From positions 15,405 to 79,404 of the forward strand of contig NZ_KL407338.1 of assembly GCF_000706645.1 (NCBI RefSeq): a stretch of DNA of 64,000 nt. The letters run 5' to 3'. Positions 1-10,073 of the stretch are shown piece by piece. Under the pieces are notes generated by a model. That model was not told where the DNA came from. It ran no database searches and saw only the letters and a list, made by a program, of their open reading frames with translations. The stretch comes from Bartonella rochalimae ATCC BAA-1498. GTDB taxonomy: Bacteria > Pseudomonadota > Alphaproteobacteria > Rhizobiales > Rhizobiaceae. Every line of letters begins with the position of its first letter. The first letter of the stretch is position 1. A program made the translations under genes and the position numbers.

Positions 1-225
1 TATATTGTTAAGTCTTTAAAAGCTCGATTAAAGGAAAAGTACCAAGTTGAAGACGATTCCAGTCTTTTTAAAGAAATTGATAATTATGTTAGTTTTCTGA
101 GACGAGAATATAGTGAAAACGGAGTAAAAATTTCTAGTCAAGCTGAGAGAAATGCCAACGTATCGGCAAATAGAGAACGCAGAGTTGGTAATTTCAAAGT
201 AAAAATGCCTTCTTGTTTCAGGTAA
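1..225 (+). CDS. C-terminal end of an unrecognised protein (cut by window edge)
   Basis: Frame 1 is open from the first base to a TAA at 223-225, giving 74 residues of a protein whose start lies outside the window. The piece is charged, with several Lys/Arg-rich stretches (for example KSLKARLKEKY near its beginning), and ends in a basic tail, KVKMPSCFR. It looks helical and soluble, with no membrane segment. I do not recognise the family. It points toward the tRNA-Leu gene about 200 bases further on, whose 3' end faces it, so it could be the last gene of an island beside that tRNA, but nothing seen here proves transfer. Confidence 0.5.
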   Translation, partial: YIVKSLKARLKEKYQVEDDSSLFKEIDNYVSFLRREYSENGVKISSQAERNANVSANRERRVGNFKVKMPSCFR

Positions 226-421
226 AAATGTAAAATCCTACATTTTTTGTATTCATGGGGGGCAAATACTTTTATTTATTTCGATTTTAATAATCTAAAG
301 CGTAATAATTCTTTAAATAAAAATTGATTTATAATATGCTTTATCAAAAGGTATTGCGAAATCTTGTTTGCATCCCTTAAAATTAGTAAAAACAATAAGT
401 TATATGTTGCTAAAAAGCACA

Positions 422-506
422 TGGTGCCCAAAAGAGGATTCGAACCTCCACGCCTTGCGGCACAGGTACCTGAAACCTGCGCGTCTACCAATTCCGCCAT
501 TTGGGC
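422..506 (-). tRNA. tRNA-Leu (anticodon CAG)
   Basis: The minus strand folds as a class II tRNA with a 7-bp acceptor stem (GCCCAAA with TTTGGGC), discriminator A and an encoded CCA end (TGG at 422-424 on the plus strand). The anticodon stem is CAGGT/ACCTG with loop TTCAGGT, so the anticodon is CAG. The long variable arm (TGCCGCAAGGCG region) and the T arm GGTTCGAATCC fit leucine. It reads CUG codons. Confidence 0.95.
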
Positions 507-1160
507 TATAAAATTCATCTAAGGTTATGAAATTCTTCTGTCAATGTCATTGCACTTAAATTTTGTCAAATCTTTCAAAAATAGTTTCATTTGCAGTCTC
601 TTGGGGTAACTTTATATACTTTTTTAGATCTCTTATATTTTAGTGTTCTTGTAAAAATGAATTGAAAGATATGTATTTCATGAATTCTAAAATAGAGACC
701 TGCTTCTACTTCAGAAATCAAATTCTTCAAGGGTATCAAGAAGAATGAAGCTGTGCAGAAAAGTACTAGAAATGCTTTGGAAATCGGTACAAGGTATTCT
801 TAATATATTAGGAGATATTGATCTAGAAATTTTAAGTTTCGATTCTTTATTTTACAAACCCTTTTAGGATTTTATAGGTCAAATCAAACCTCTCTTTCAC
901 TAAGCAAGTCTAAAGTAATTGATAACAATTATAGGGATTTGCTCAAAATATTAGCATATCATTCAATAAAGCGAGACAAATTACAAAAATTATTAAGAAA
1001 ACCAAAGAAGTGTGTCAGAAACGAAAATACTCCAAGTTCATTATTTAAAAACGATGGCTACGGTTTTTAAAAGTAAGGTTTATATTTTTTATAGTCATGG
1101 AGAGAGCTGTTATTGGACATATTCATTTGAAAGAATTTTCTCTATATGCATTTTAGGAGT
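507..1160. other. Gene-poor stretch with a possible decayed ORF
   Basis: There is no intact gene in these 650 bases. On the plus strand one frame is open without a start from about 822 to a TAA at 1068-1070, and its translation looks protein-like (segments such as YRDLLKILAYHSIKRDKLQK). A neighbouring frame is open from about 721 to a TAG at 865. Together they could be a frameshifted remnant, but I do not recognise a family and AT-rich chance is possible. Confidence 0.3.
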
Positions 1161-1781
1161 TTAAAGCATAATGATTTCTTTTGATTTAATTGTTGAATCA
1201 CTATTGAATTCATAAATAATAGGAATTCCGGTTTCTAATTCCTGCAACATGATTTCTTCATTATTGAGACCTTCAAGTGCCATAATAAGAGCACGAAGAG
1301 AATTACCGTGTGCTACGATAAGAACAGTTTGAGAACGTAAAATATGAGGTTGAATATGATGAAGATAATAGGGCCAAACACGTGCACCAGTATCGCGCAA
1401 ACTTTCTCCATTAGGGGGAGCAATCGTGTAAGAACGACGCCAGATGCGCACTTGTTCGTCTCCCCATTTTTGACGTGCTTCATCTTTATTCAAGCCGGAC
1501 AAATCACCGTAATCTCGTTCATTCAATGCTGTATTTTTCACTAAGTGAAGATTTGATTGCCCTAATTGTTCTAAAATATGCTCTGCAGTTTTTTGAGCAC
1601 GCTGTAAGACAGATGTATAAGCAGTATCAAATTTAAATCCGGCTGCTTTTAAATTTTTCCCTGCTGTTATTGCTTCTTTATTGCCTTTTTCTGTCAACGT
1701 TGGATTTTTCCAGCCAGTGAAGCGATTTTCTAGGTTCCATTCGCTTTGTCCGTGACGAATTAATACAAGTGTGCGCCCCAC
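1161..1781 (-). CDS. gpmA: 2,3-bisphosphoglycerate-dependent phosphoglycerate mutase
   Basis: This enzyme interconverts 3- and 2-phosphoglycerate in cytoplasmic glycolysis/gluconeogenesis. The 206-residue protein has the phosphohistidine motif [10 protein letters not shown] at residues 7-16, the [11 protein letters not shown] segment near residue 86, and the second catalytic histidine in [10 protein letters not shown] near residue 157. It is shorter than the roughly 250-residue enterobacterial enzyme because the C-terminal part is trimmed, as in the Rhizobiales forms. It lies 35 bases downstream of dapB on the same strand, so the two probably share a transcript. Confidence 0.95.
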   Translation of the reverse strand: MGRTLVLIRHGQSEWNLENRFTGWKNPTLTEKGNKEAITAGKNLKAAGFKFDTAYTSVLQRAQKTAEHILEQLGQSNLHLVKNTALNERDYGDLSGLNKDEARQKWGDEQVRIWRRSYTIAPPNGESLRDTGARVWPYYLHHIQPHILRSQTVLIVAHGNSLRALIMALEGLNNEEIMLQELETGIPIIYEFNSDSTIKSKEIIML

Positions 1782-1816
1782 GTTGAAATTCCTATAATGA
1801 TTGTTGATTATGAAAA

Positions 1817-2623
1817 TTAATCTTTTAATCCTAGAACATCAAGCATTGAATAAAGGCCATTTTTACGTTCTTTTGCCCATAGCGCTGCTTTTAATGCACC
1901 ATGAGCAAAAATAGAACGTTTTTGCGCAAAGTGTGAAAGAACAATGCGTTCATTTAAACCTGCAAAAGTAACACTGTGATCGCCAATAACTGTTCCTCCT
2001 CGTGAGCAGATAAAGCCAATAGTGCCTTTTTTACGTTTACCTGTATAGCCATTGCGTTCGCTAATACTGACATCTTTAAGTGTAACATTGCGTCCTTTAG
2101 CTGCTGCATCGCCAAGAAGAATGGCAGTCCCAGAGGGAGCATCAACTTTTTCAGCATGATGCATTTCATAAATTTCAATATCAAAATCGTCAGCCTCTAA
2201 CGCTTTAGCTGCTTTCTTTACAAGATTGGCTAAAAGATTAATGCCAAAACTCATATTTCCAGATTTGACAATGGTTGTGTGTTCTGCAAAGGCAGCAATT
2301 TGTTCTTCCTCTTTTTTATTAAATCCAGTCGTTCCAATAATGTGGATAAGACCTTTTTGGGCTGCATAATCTGCATAAATGATAGTAGCTGCTGGTTGAG
2401 AAAAATCTAAAATACACTCTGCCTTAGAAAAGGCCTCTTCAAAATCATCAGTGATGCGAATGTTCAGTGAGTTTGAACCAATCAATATGCTCGCATCTTT
2501 TCCTACAAAAGGTGATCCTTTGCGTACAATTGCAGCACTCAGTTTTACATCTTGCCTACCTTGGAGCGCTGTAATCAGTTCTCTTCCCATTTTTCCATTA
2601 GCACCAACGACTGCAAGGCGCAT
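1817..2623 (-). CDS. dapB: 4-hydroxy-tetrahydrodipicolinate reductase
   Basis: DapB reduces 4-hydroxy-tetrahydrodipicolinate with NAD(P)H in the lysine/diaminopimelate pathway, which supplies peptidoglycan. The N-terminal Rossmann motif is [11 protein letters not shown] (residues 5-15). The family signature [13 protein letters not shown] carries the catalytic His pair and Lys. The frame is open upstream to 2680, but the ATG at 2623 is chosen because AAGGAG sits six bases before it and the protein then begins [10 protein letters not shown] like its relatives (268 aa). It is probably the first gene of a dapB-gpmA operon. Confidence 0.95.
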   Translation of the reverse strand: MRLAVVGANGKMGRELITALQGRQDVKLSAAIVRKGSPFVGKDASILIGSNSLNIRITDDFEEAFSKAECILDFSQPAATIIYADYAAQKGLIHIIGTTGFNKKEEEQIAAFAEHTTIVKSGNMSFGINLLANLVKKAAKALEADDFDIEIYEMHHAEKVDAPSGTAILLGDAAAKGRNVTLKDVSISERNGYTGKRKKGTIGFICSRGGTVIGDHSVTFAGLNERIVLSHFAQKRSIFAHGALKAALWAKERKNGLYSMLDVLGLKD

Positions 2624-3183
2624 ATTTTTCTCCTTATAATATTCTACTTTTAAATTATAGGCAAAGTTTCTTTTTTTCAACTGTTTTTTTATTTATATAA
2701 GGATAAGGAAACATCTTTATATAGTGTTTTATTACAGATTGCTGAGTTATTTTTTCTCTTATTTTGTTATTTTAGTTGTTATAATGATACCCTAAATTTG
2801 CTTTTGAAAGATTATTATTTCCTTTTAAAAAAGGGAATCTTCATTTGATATTAAAGAGATAGAAGTTTCCAATCTTTTTAGAAAGAATGGTAGTGAAACA
2901 ATGATGAGAGTTTCAGAGATAAGCTTTGCATAAAAGGTATAGGATTGTTTAAAGCGGATAGAATATTTATGTATTACAACGGATCTAAGCGAGAAAGTAA
3001 TCTCTCGTTAATAATGAATATATGTTTTTCAATGATTGATTTGATTTATACTGTTGTTTTCATAAGCGCTTTTGTTGGAAAATTGAAGAAAAACTTTCTT
3101 TATATGAAAGCAGTTTTTAAGAATGGTATGCAATGGTTCAATAGATATCACTTTTAATAAAAGATTAGACTATATGCTTCTAG
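2624..3183. other. Intergenic region, no gene seen
   Basis: This AT-rich stretch lies between the dapB start and the gst stop. A 70-codon plus-strand frame (2945-3157) has no ribosome binding site or recognisable family and is not called. The dapB promoter should lie at its left edge; I see no strong consensus. Confidence 0.4.
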
Positions 3184-3876
3184 TTAAAAGTCGAGATCAG
3201 TATAATGAGAACTAGGCGCAATTCCCCGAATGCGATCCATTAAAAGAGGTCGAAAAGAAGGACGAGATTTAATTCGCGTATACCATTCACGAGCTGCAGG
3301 AAAAAGTTTCCAGTCAATTTCTGCTAAAAAGTCAAGTACTGAAATAGAAGCTGCAGCTGCTAAATCGGCATAAGATAGTTCAGATCCAGCGAGCCAATCA
3401 CGGGATGCACAAAGCCACTCTAGGTAATTCATATGTGACGGAATATTAGCGCGAGCATTGCGTAAAATTTGCGAGTTAGGTGCTCCACCACCAAGAGTTA
3501 ATGGCATTTCACGTTTATAGATTCGTTCTCGTACAATATGGCGGGTCGCTTCATTTTCAAATTTGTTTAAAAACCACTCAACAAGGCGGCGTACTTCGGC
3601 TCGCTCTAAAGAAGTTTCGGGGAAAAATCTCTTTTCTTGCCGTAAACTACCACGTGTTTCGTCTAAATACTCGTAGATTACAATGGCACCTGATAATGGA
3701 ACTTCACGTTCAGCAAGAAGGACTGGTAAATGTCCTGCTGGATTAAGTGCAAGAAACTCACTCCTCCTTGCCCATTCATGTTCTTCAATGAGTTGAGTAG
3801 CCACAACATATTCTTCAAGAACAATGCGTATAAAACGGGAAGCAGAAGAGAGAGGATAATGGAAAAGTGTTAGCAT
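3184..3876 (-). CDS. Glutathione S-transferase family protein
   Basis: A 230-residue cytosolic protein with the two-domain GST layout. The thioredoxin-like N-terminal domain begins LTLFHYPLSSASRFIRIVL, with Ser in the position that activates glutathione. It contains LPVLL, which has the cis-proline that binds glutathione, and an acidic/Ser pair in LSGAIVIYEYLDE. The helical C-terminal domain includes AGSELSYADLAAA, the usual conserved Asp motif. The substrate cannot be read from sequence; the role may be detoxification or redox repair. It stands alone, with about 130 bases to engB. Confidence 0.85.
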   Translation of the reverse strand: MLTLFHYPLSSASRFIRIVLEEYVVATQLIEEHEWARRSEFLALNPAGHLPVLLAEREVPLSGAIVIYEYLDETRGSLRQEKRFFPETSLERAEVRRLVEWFLNKFENEATRHIVRERIYKREMPLTLGGGAPNSQILRNARANIPSHMNYLEWLCASRDWLAGSELSYADLAAAASISVLDFLAEIDWKLFPAAREWYTRIKSRPSFRPLLMDRIRGIAPSSHYTDLDF

Positions 3877-4009
3877 AATTTATACGATCAGATAAAGTCG
3901 ATGGATTCTTTCAAATAATAAAATATTTTTATAAAAACGTTTGGCTATAAGCGCAAGACTATTAACCATTACTAGCTATATTTATAATACATTGATTAAA
4001 GATATATTG

Positions 4010-4654
4010 TTATGTAATGGCTTGTATAATAGCTGCGCGTAATTCTTCTAAACCAGAAGCTTTTTCCGCTGAAGTTACTAGAATTTCAGGATAAGCTGCT
4101 GGATGTTTAAGAAGTTTGGTTTTTGTCATTGTTATTAAAGCTTCAAGCGTATTGAATTTTATTTTATCACTTTTTGTTAAAACAATTTGATAAGAGACCG
4201 CTGCTTTGTCAAGGAGATTAAGGGTGTCAGTATCGTTTTTTTTTATTCCATGACGTGAATCAATCAAAACATAAACACGTTTGAGTGTTGTACGACCGCG
4301 TAAATAGTCAAAAATTAAATGTGTCCATGCATTAATGAGATTTTTTGGAGCTTCAGCAAAACCATAACCTGGCATATCTACAAATGCTACAGGAGGAAGA
4401 TTGTGTGTTTGTTCATTAAAACCATCGGGTATGAAGTAATTTAATTCTTGGGTACGTCCTGGTGTATTAGACGTACGCGCTAAATTTTTTTGTTGAACTA
4501 ATGCATTGATAAGAGAAGATTTTCCAACATTGGAGCGTCCTGCAAATGCAATTTCTGGTGGTCCTTCGGGTGGTAGAAATTTCATTGTAGGTACACCACG
4601 AATGAAAATCCAATTGCGGACAAAAAGTCCAGAAAGGTCAGGATATTGCGTCAT
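4010..4654 (-). CDS. engB: Ribosome biogenesis GTPase EngB (YsxC/YihA)
   Basis: EngB is a small TrmE-Era-EngA family GTPase needed for late assembly of the large ribosomal subunit. In 214 residues the G motifs are clear: G1 GRSNVGKSS near residue 40, the Thr of switch I in SNTPGRTQ, G3 DMPGYG near 93, G4 LTKSDK near 159 and G5 TSAEKASG near 194. The start overlaps the yidC stop by four bases (ATGA), which indicates translational coupling within the rpmH-rnpA-yidC-engB cluster. Confidence 0.95.
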   Translation of the reverse strand: MTQYPDLSGLFVRNWIFIRGVPTMKFLPPEGPPEIAFAGRSNVGKSSLINALVQQKNLARTSNTPGRTQELNYFIPDGFNEQTHNLPPVAFVDMPGYGFAEAPKNLINAWTHLIFDYLRGRTTLKRVYVLIDSRHGIKKNDTDTLNLLDKAAVSYQIVLTKSDKIKFNTLEALITMTKTKLLKHPAAYPEILVTSAEKASGLEELRAAIIQAIT

Positions 4655-6489
4655 TTGTTTATTTCTTTTTTAGAATCTTTTTGCACAATAGCTTTCAGAT
4701 TATCAAAAAATTCAATTTTGACGCCTTGACATTTCATGATGATACTTTGCTGAATAATTGATAATATATTGTTCCATGCCCAATAGATGACAAGGCCAGC
4801 TGGGAAAGAAGCAAGCATAATGGTGAAGATAATCGGCATCCATCTAAAAACGATAACTTGTGTTGGATCTTGAGGAAGCGGATTCATCTGCATTTGTAGG
4901 AACATTGTTATCCCCATAATTAAAGGCCATGCTCCTAGAATAAGAAATGTTGGTACAGCATAAGGCAATAAGCCAAATAAATTAAAAATAGAAGTTGGAT
5001 CAGGTGCTGCTAAGTCTTGAATCCACCCAAAGAAAGGTGCATGTCGCATTTCAATGGTAATATAAAGAACTTTATAGAGAGCAAAAAATATAGGGAATTG
5101 AATCAGTATGGGCCAGCAACCTGCAAAAGGATTAATTTTTTTAGTTTTATACAATTCTATGATTGCTTGTTGTTGTTTATTCCGATCATCTGCGTACTTT
5201 TCTTTAATTTCTAGCATCATTGGCTGTATAAGTTTTAGACGTGCTATAGACTTATAAGATTTATGAGCAAGTGGGAATAAAAGTATCTTTAAAAGTACTG
5301 TGATAAGAAGGATAGCAACCCCAAAATTTTCTGTATATTTATAAAGTATGTCAATAAGAGCAAACATCGGTTTGGTAATGAAATCGAACCAACCCCAGTC
5401 AATGAGAAGACTAAATTTATTAATTTTTAATTGATTTTGATAGTGATTAATGATTTCAACTCGCTTTGCACCAGCAAAAAGACGGTTGGTAATGGTTTTT
5501 GTTTCATGGGGTGGAACTGTTAAGAGCGCACTTTGCAGATCAGATTGATAATGGGTATTTAATCGATCAAAATAAACAAAACGGCTTGTATATTCTGTGT
5601 CTTGTGGAGGAATAACTGCTACAGCCCAGTATTTATCGGTTATACCAATCCACCCTCTTGTAATGTTAGGGAAAATCACACTTTTCTGACCATTTTGAGG
5701 ATTAGGGCTAAGTTCTGCTAAAGCTGTATATTTTTCAGTTTTAAGCGAGTCACCGGCAATACCAATCATACCTTCATGAAGTAAATAGGTTGCATTTGTA
5801 TCTTCTGGTGGGGCAGCGCGTGCAATTCGAGCATAAGACGAAAGATATACAGGGCTATTACTTTCATTGCTAATAGAATCTTTAATGGTAAACATGTAAT
5901 GTTCATCGACTGAAAAAGTGCGGTGAAAAATTTGTCCCTGTCCATTATTATAGACTAAGGTGATGGGTGTTGAGGGTGTTAATGTTGTATTATCACCTTC
6001 AAGTTGCCATTTTGTATTGGATTGTGGCAAGGCCTGTGCTGGTAAGGATGAACTCGTAAAACCGAATTCAGCAAAATAAGTTGTTGGAAGCCCGTTAGGA
6101 TTCAACAGAATAATTTCAGGTGATTTTTTATCTACTTTGAGGCGATATTTTTTGAGCAGAAGATCGTCAAATTTCCCACCAACAAGATTAATAGAGCCTT
6201 CAAGTTCATTGGTTTTGATCAAAACACGGTTTGTTTTGGCTAATTCTGCTTTACGGATTTCAGGTGTTATAGGACGATTGGCTACAGGTACTGTGTCATT
6301 TGTCGATGCATTATGAGAAAAATATGGATCATTTGTGGGAAGTGCTGCATTATGGTTTGATAATTTTTGTGTAGTTATTTTTGATTCTTGTAATTTTGCT
6401 TGTTGAGGAACAATGTACAAAAAATGCCATGCAACGAAAACCACAAAAGATAGCCCAATGGCGATAAAAAAATTACGATTATATTCCAT
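4651..6489 (-). CDS. yidC: Membrane protein insertase YidC
   Basis: YidC inserts and folds inner-membrane proteins, alone or with SecYEG. The 612-residue protein has the Gram-negative layout: an N-terminal membrane segment ([19 protein letters not shown]), a large periplasmic beta domain up to about residue 350, then the conserved five-helix core that starts near [18 protein letters not shown]. It includes [21 protein letters not shown], with the functional Arg-type groove region following, and [20 protein letters not shown]. It follows rnpA by ten bases and overlaps engB by four, a conserved operon order. Confidence 0.96.
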   Translation of the reverse strand: MEYNRNFFIAIGLSFVVFVAWHFLYIVPQQAKLQESKITTQKLSNHNAALPTNDPYFSHNASTNDTVPVANRPITPEIRKAELAKTNRVLIKTNELEGSINLVGGKFDDLLLKKYRLKVDKKSPEIILLNPNGLPTTYFAEFGFTSSSLPAQALPQSNTKWQLEGDNTTLTPSTPITLVYNNGQGQIFHRTFSVDEHYMFTIKDSISNESNSPVYLSSYARIARAAPPEDTNATYLLHEGMIGIAGDSLKTEKYTALAELSPNPQNGQKSVIFPNITRGWIGITDKYWAVAVIPPQDTEYTSRFVYFDRLNTHYQSDLQSALLTVPPHETKTITNRLFAGAKRVEIINHYQNQLKINKFSLLIDWGWFDFITKPMFALIDILYKYTENFGVAILLITVLLKILLFPLAHKSYKSIARLKLIQPMMLEIKEKYADDRNKQQQAIIELYKTKKINPFAGCWPILIQFPIFFALYKVLYITIEMRHAPFFGWIQDLAAPDPTSIFNLFGLLPYAVPTFLILGAWPLIMGITMFLQMQMNPLPQDPTQVIVFRWMPIIFTIMLASFPAGLVIYWAWNNILSIIQQSIIMKCQGVKIEFFDNLKAIVQKDSKKEINK

Positions 6490-6499
6490 CTATATTATC

Positions 6500-6862
6500 C
6501 TACTGCCGTTGTGTTTTTCGTTTTATTCGTCGGCTTAATTCATTAATGAGAGATGTGAAAGGTGCATGGAGAACATTACGATGGCCAATAATAACATAAT
6601 CAGTTCCTGCTTCCATCTCATTTACTAGTCCAACTCGAACAGCTTCGCGCAGACGTCTTTTAATACGATTACGTTGGACAGCGTTGCCATTTTTTCGTGT
6701 GACAGCAAAGCCTACACGTGCGGTAAGAGGACCTTTGGTTTTTGCTGTTTGTTCACGGGGCTTTATTTCAAGTAAAAACAAAGGACCACGCCGCTTTTCT
6801 CCTGTGCGTGCAGCCAAAAAATCTACTCTCTTGCGAATGCGACAAGGGTGCTTTTGTTTCAT
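6500..6862 (-). CDS. rnpA: Ribonuclease P protein component
   Basis: RnpA is the small basic protein that binds RNase P RNA and helps mature the 5' ends of tRNAs. The 120-residue sequence shows the family signature [13 protein letters not shown] near residues 66-78, preceded by [13 protein letters not shown]. It begins [18 protein letters not shown], typical of the family. It lies about 105 bases after rpmH and ten bases before yidC, the usual bacterial arrangement. Confidence 0.95.
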   Translation of the reverse strand: MKQKHPCRIRKRVDFLAARTGEKRRGPLFLLEIKPREQTAKTKGPLTARVGFAVTRKNGNAVQRNRIKRRLREAVRVGLVNEMEAGTDYVIIGHRNVLHAPFTSLINELSRRIKRKTQRQ

Positions 6863-6966
6863 ATAAAAGATTCTTTGCAGTTTTGCTAAATGCTTATTCT
6901 ATAAATCTGTATATTTGATCTTTATATACAAAAGCAAATATTCTGGTTCATTGGTGAAATTGATAA

Positions 6967-7101
6967 TTAAGCAGATAGCCGCTTGCGACCACGAGCACGC
7001 CGAGCTGCAATAATTTTACGTCCACTAACGGTTGCCATACGAGCACGGAAACCATGACGACGTTTACGAATAAGCTTAGAGGGTTGGTAAGTACGTTTCA
7101 T
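6967..7101 (-). CDS. rpmH: 50S ribosomal protein L34
   Basis: This 44-codon gene is short but unmistakable. It starts [20 protein letters not shown] and ends [11 protein letters not shown], the nearly invariant L34 sequence, very rich in Arg and Lys. L34 is an assembly protein of the large subunit. It heads the rpmH-rnpA-yidC-engB cluster on the minus strand; its promoter should lie in the roughly 140 bases upstream. Confidence 0.97.
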   Translation of the reverse strand: MKRTYQPSKLIRKRRHGFRARMATVSGRKIIAARRARGRKRLSA

Positions 7102-7239
7102 TTATTTAAATACCGTGGTGTACGGCCCTTCTTGGTTCTATTATATACTTGATAAATAAATTCATTTATCAAAAATTTCTAAAGTGAACACCGTTTTCAA
7201 TAAAAGAAAACATGAAAAAAGTCAATTGTAGAGTCTTTG

Positions 7240-7504
7240 TTAGAAATGTGAAAACAAACTGTTATTGAATGTGCATTGAGTTCGTTGTTTTATCGAGAAA
7301 ATGATGATATAATTTGGATATGCAATAAATTCACGTGCATTTATAATGCGTCCTAAACGACCAAGAGTCGAGAGTTTAACAAGTTTTTCTACTTTTTCAG
7401 ATAAAAGTTTATCAAATTTTAAGCAGCAGAAAGATTATCTTGTGCTCTTATTGACGTATCTTTTTGCGATCAGCATATGCTCTTTGTGTCCAAATAAGCT
7501 TCAT
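7240..7504 (-). pseudogene. RelE/ParE-type toxin, frameshifted remnant
   Basis: Read on the minus strand from an ATG at 7504, the product begins MKLIWTQRAYADRKKIRQ, a typical RelE/ParE toxin N-terminus, then meets a TAA. The sequence resumes in a second frame (AQDNLSAA) and a third (FDKLLSEKVEKLVKLSTLG, then RLGRIINAREFIAYPNYIII), which is the rest of the toxin core. At least two frameshifts have occurred, so no active toxin is made. It lies 17 bases downstream of the antitoxin-like gene, the normal antitoxin-then-toxin order. Coordinates of the 3' end are approximate. Confidence 0.8.
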
Positions 7505-7521
7505 AGATTATTTATTTCTAT

Positions 7522-7779
7522 TTAGTTTACTTTGGTTGCTAGGCACCATTTTTCTGCTTCTGCTTTGAAGCCTTCAGAAGATATTATAGGGCCTGCATTA
7601 GCAGAATTTATTCTAAGTTGCACCTGTTTTCTAAACCATAAATTATGTGCACTTTTTTCTTTTTGTTCTTTTACAATATCACGCATGTAATCTCGCAACA
7701 GTTGTACATCAGATCTATCATATGCTTTTGCTGCTTTGGAAAATTTATTTTTTAGTCCATCATCAATGGGAAAGTTCAC
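7522..7779 (-). CDS. DinJ/RelB-like antitoxin, probable orphan
   Basis: An 85-residue protein with the ribbon-helix-helix opening NFPIDDGLKNKFSKAAKAYD, followed by helices rich in charge, as in DinJ/RelB or CopG-like antitoxins of type II modules. The frame is given from a GTG at 7779. Relatives usually start a few codons earlier (M..TTVNFPID), and here the in-frame codons upstream read GAA-ATC-ACT-GAA-ACA-ACA with an AGGAG before them. The original ATG therefore seems to have mutated to ATC, and expression is doubtful. Its toxin partner (7240-7504) is broken. Confidence 0.65.
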   Translation of the reverse strand: MNFPIDDGLKNKFSKAAKAYDRSDVQLLRDYMRDIVKEQKEKSAHNLWFRKQVQLRINSANAGPIISSEGFKAEAEKWCLATKVN

Positions 7780-8148
7780 TGTTGTTTCAGTGATTTCACT
7801 CCTACGTTCTGTAGGACAATATAATTAAAATGTAACACATTAGAATATGATCAAAGAAAATGATCAATTATCCTATCATTAATTTATCTTCGTTTTTATA
7901 TGATAATGAAAAATTGAAATAATTGAAATGTAAGATAAATTCTGTATTGTTTTTGTATTAAGAAAGAAGGATTTTATTTTTCATAGTTTTATATTTTAAA
8001 ATTGTTTGTTTTCAAATTATCGGATGCATTGTGCTTTTGAATACAGTATCATTGTTTTTAATAAGAGAGAAATTAGGTAGGCGGTTAATTTGAAAATTTT
8101 TCATCCTTATTGCCGTATTATCTAGCATTTGTACAGAGAGGAAAGAGC
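7780..8148. other. Intergenic region between antitoxin remnant and mrp
   Basis: About 370 AT-rich bases between divergently transcribed genes. It should hold the promoters for both sides. I see no RNA gene and no repeat of note. Confidence 0.35.
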
Positions 8149-9249
8149 GTGGTTTCTATTACACGCGAGGCAATCCGCAAAGAATTACATAAAGTTAAAG
8201 GCCCTAATTTTGAGAGTGATATTGTATCATTAGGACTTCTTTCAGAAATATTTATTGTTGATGGAAAGGTCTTCTTTTCGATTACTGTTCCTGATGGATG
8301 TCTGCAGGAATTTGAATCATTGCGTTGTACTGCTGAAGAAGTTGTGTCTGCTATGGAAGGCGTTAAAAGCGTTATAGTTACGCTTACAGCAGAAAAAAAA
8401 TCGAAGACATTTTCTTCTCAGGTCAATAAAAATACAACTGTTCATGGGCCAAAACGTAAAGTAGGTGGTGCTTTACTCAGGAAAACACCGATAGAAGGTG
8501 TGCGACATGTCCTTGCAGTTGCTTCTGGAAAAGGAGGCGTTGGTAAATCTATAATGGCGATGAATATTGCATTAGCTTTACAAGATGCTGGTTTTAAAAC
8601 GGGGTTAATGGATGCAGATATTTATGGTCCCTCTCTGCCACGTTTGACAGGACTTGTTAATCAACAACCAGAAATGATTCATGGTAAAAAGCTACAACCT
8701 CTTGAAAAATTTGGTCTCAAATTAATGTCGATGGGTTTTTTGATTGAAGAAGAAAAACCGATAGTATGGCGTGGGCCTATGGTAATGGCTGCGGTAACTC
8801 AATTACTGAGAGATGTTTTATGGGGGCCTCTTGATGTTTTGGTAGTTGATATGCCTCCAGGGACAGGAGATACGCAATTAACGCTTGTTCAACAGGTTCA
8901 GTTAACAGGGGCATTGATTGTTTCGACTCCACAAGATTTGGCTTTGATTGATGCGCGTAAGGCTATAGAAATGTTTATGAAAGTTGAAGTTCCTATTTTA
9001 GGGGTTATTGAGAATATGAGTTATTTTATTGCTCCTGATACTGGAAGACGCTATGATATTTTCGGTTATGGTGGAGCACGATCAGAAGCAGAAAGTCGGG
9101 GAATTCCTTTTTTGGCAGAAGTACCACTTGATCCAGTTTTACGATCTTCTTCAGATGATGGGGTGCCCATTTTTGTTGCTGATCCTGGAGGAGAACATGC
9201 CCAACTTTATCGTACAATAATTCACCAGGTGAAAGATAAACTTTCTTGA
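8149..9249 (+). CDS. mrp: Mrp/ApbC-type iron-sulfur cluster carrier ATPase
   Basis: Mrp/NBP35-family P-loop ATPases carry and deliver Fe-S clusters in the cytoplasm. The 366-residue protein has an N-terminal MIP18/DUF59-like domain (about 1-100) and a C-terminal ParA-like domain with the deviant Walker A VASGKGGVGKS. Next come the switch region MDADIYGPSLPRL and Walker B VVDMPPGTGDTQLT. The usual CxxC cluster motif near the end is not seen. The frame is open to 8110 (TTG), but the GTG at 8149 is preceded by GAGGA at proper spacing and gives VSITREAIRKEL like its relatives. Confidence 0.9.
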   Translation: MVSITREAIRKELHKVKGPNFESDIVSLGLLSEIFIVDGKVFFSITVPDGCLQEFESLRCTAEEVVSAMEGVKSVIVTLTAEKKSKTFSSQVNKNTTVHGPKRKVGGALLRKTPIEGVRHVLAVASGKGGVGKSIMAMNIALALQDAGFKTGLMDADIYGPSLPRLTGLVNQQPEMIHGKKLQPLEKFGLKLMSMGFLIEEEKPIVWRGPMVMAAVTQLLRDVLWGPLDVLVVDMPPGTGDTQLTLVQQVQLTGALIVSTPQDLALIDARKAIEMFMKVEVPILGVIENMSYFIAPDTGRRYDIFGYGGARSEAESRGIPFLAEVPLDPVLRSSSDDGVPIFVADPGGEHAQLYRTIIHQVKDKLS

Positions 9250-9312
9250 ATTTTTATTTTTTCGTATGGTTCATTGAGACCGAATAATGATGAAACCTAA
9301 GGGAGTATTTTT

Positions 9313-10014
9313 ATGAAAGCGACAGTGGATGGACGTCTTATTGTTGGGTTAGATGTTCCAGATATGAAGCAAGCAGAAAAAGTAGTTACACAATTAGGTG
9401 ATTATATCAGTTTTTATAAAATTGGTTATCAATTTGTTTTTTCTGGAGGGATGGAATTCGTTAGAGATCTTATTCAAGCGCGAAAAAAAGTCTTTTTTGA
9501 TATGAAACTCCTAGATATTGATTATACGATTGCGAAAGCTGTAGAAAATATTGCAAAATTGGGCGTTTCAATGCTAACGATTCATGCTTATCCAACAGCT
9601 ATGCAAGCAGCTGTTTCAGCTGCTCAAGGAAGTGACTTATGTTTGTTGGGGGTGACGGTATTGACATCAATGGATGAAGTTGATCTGAAAAATGCCGGTT
9701 ATAAAGAGAATATAGCAGATTTGACAGTTAAAAGAGCTGAACAAGCTCGAGAAGCAGGGATGGGTGGAATTGTTGCATCAGCCCGTGAAGCAGCCAATTT
9801 GCGGAAGATTATTGGAACTGATATGGCCTTAGTAACGCCAGGGATTCGTCCTGCAGGAAGTGATAAGGGTGATCAAAAACGTGTGATGACTCCGAGGGAA
9901 GCATTAGATGCTGGTGCAAGCCATCTTGTGGTAGCACGGCCGATTGTTCAGGCGATTAATCCTTTAGCTGCCGCTAAAGCAATTTTAGCAGAAATGGCTG
10001 GTCATCATCAGTGA
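9313..10014 (+). CDS. pyrF: Orotidine 5'-phosphate decarboxylase
   Basis: PyrF decarboxylates OMP to UMP, the last step of pyrimidine synthesis. The 233-residue TIM-barrel shows [10 protein letters not shown] at residues 8-17, and the catalytic Lys-Asp array in [12 protein letters not shown] near residue 60. The phosphate-binding C-terminal segments are VTPGIRP near 176 and [11 protein letters not shown] near 203. An AGGGAG sits before the ATG. It follows mrp by about 60 bases in a row of plus-strand genes. Confidence 0.95.
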   Translation: MKATVDGRLIVGLDVPDMKQAEKVVTQLGDYISFYKIGYQFVFSGGMEFVRDLIQARKKVFFDMKLLDIDYTIAKAVENIAKLGVSMLTIHAYPTAMQAAVSAAQGSDLCLLGVTVLTSMDEVDLKNAGYKENIADLTVKRAEQAREAGMGGIVASAREAANLRKIIGTDMALVTPGIRPAGSDKGDQKRVMTPREALDAGASHLVVARPIVQAINPLAAAKAILAEMAGHHQ

Positions 10015-10073
10015 AAGCTATCGGTGTAATCTTGTAGAATAAGAGAAGACCTAGGCTAGGATAAAGGAAGAGC

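Noticed and set aside
276-518. 80-codon minus-strand frame
   Set aside because: It runs through the tRNA-Leu gene, and its sequence includes the translated tRNA; no ribosome site.
2945-3157. 70-codon plus-strand frame with a hydrophobic segment
   Set aside because: No ribosome binding site and no recognisable family; the AT-rich context easily gives such frames.
6967-8148. Chromosome origin beside rpmH/rnpA
   Set aside because: There is no dnaA, no DnaA-box cluster and no parAB/gidA neighbours; in alphaproteobacteria this cluster is not tied to the origin.
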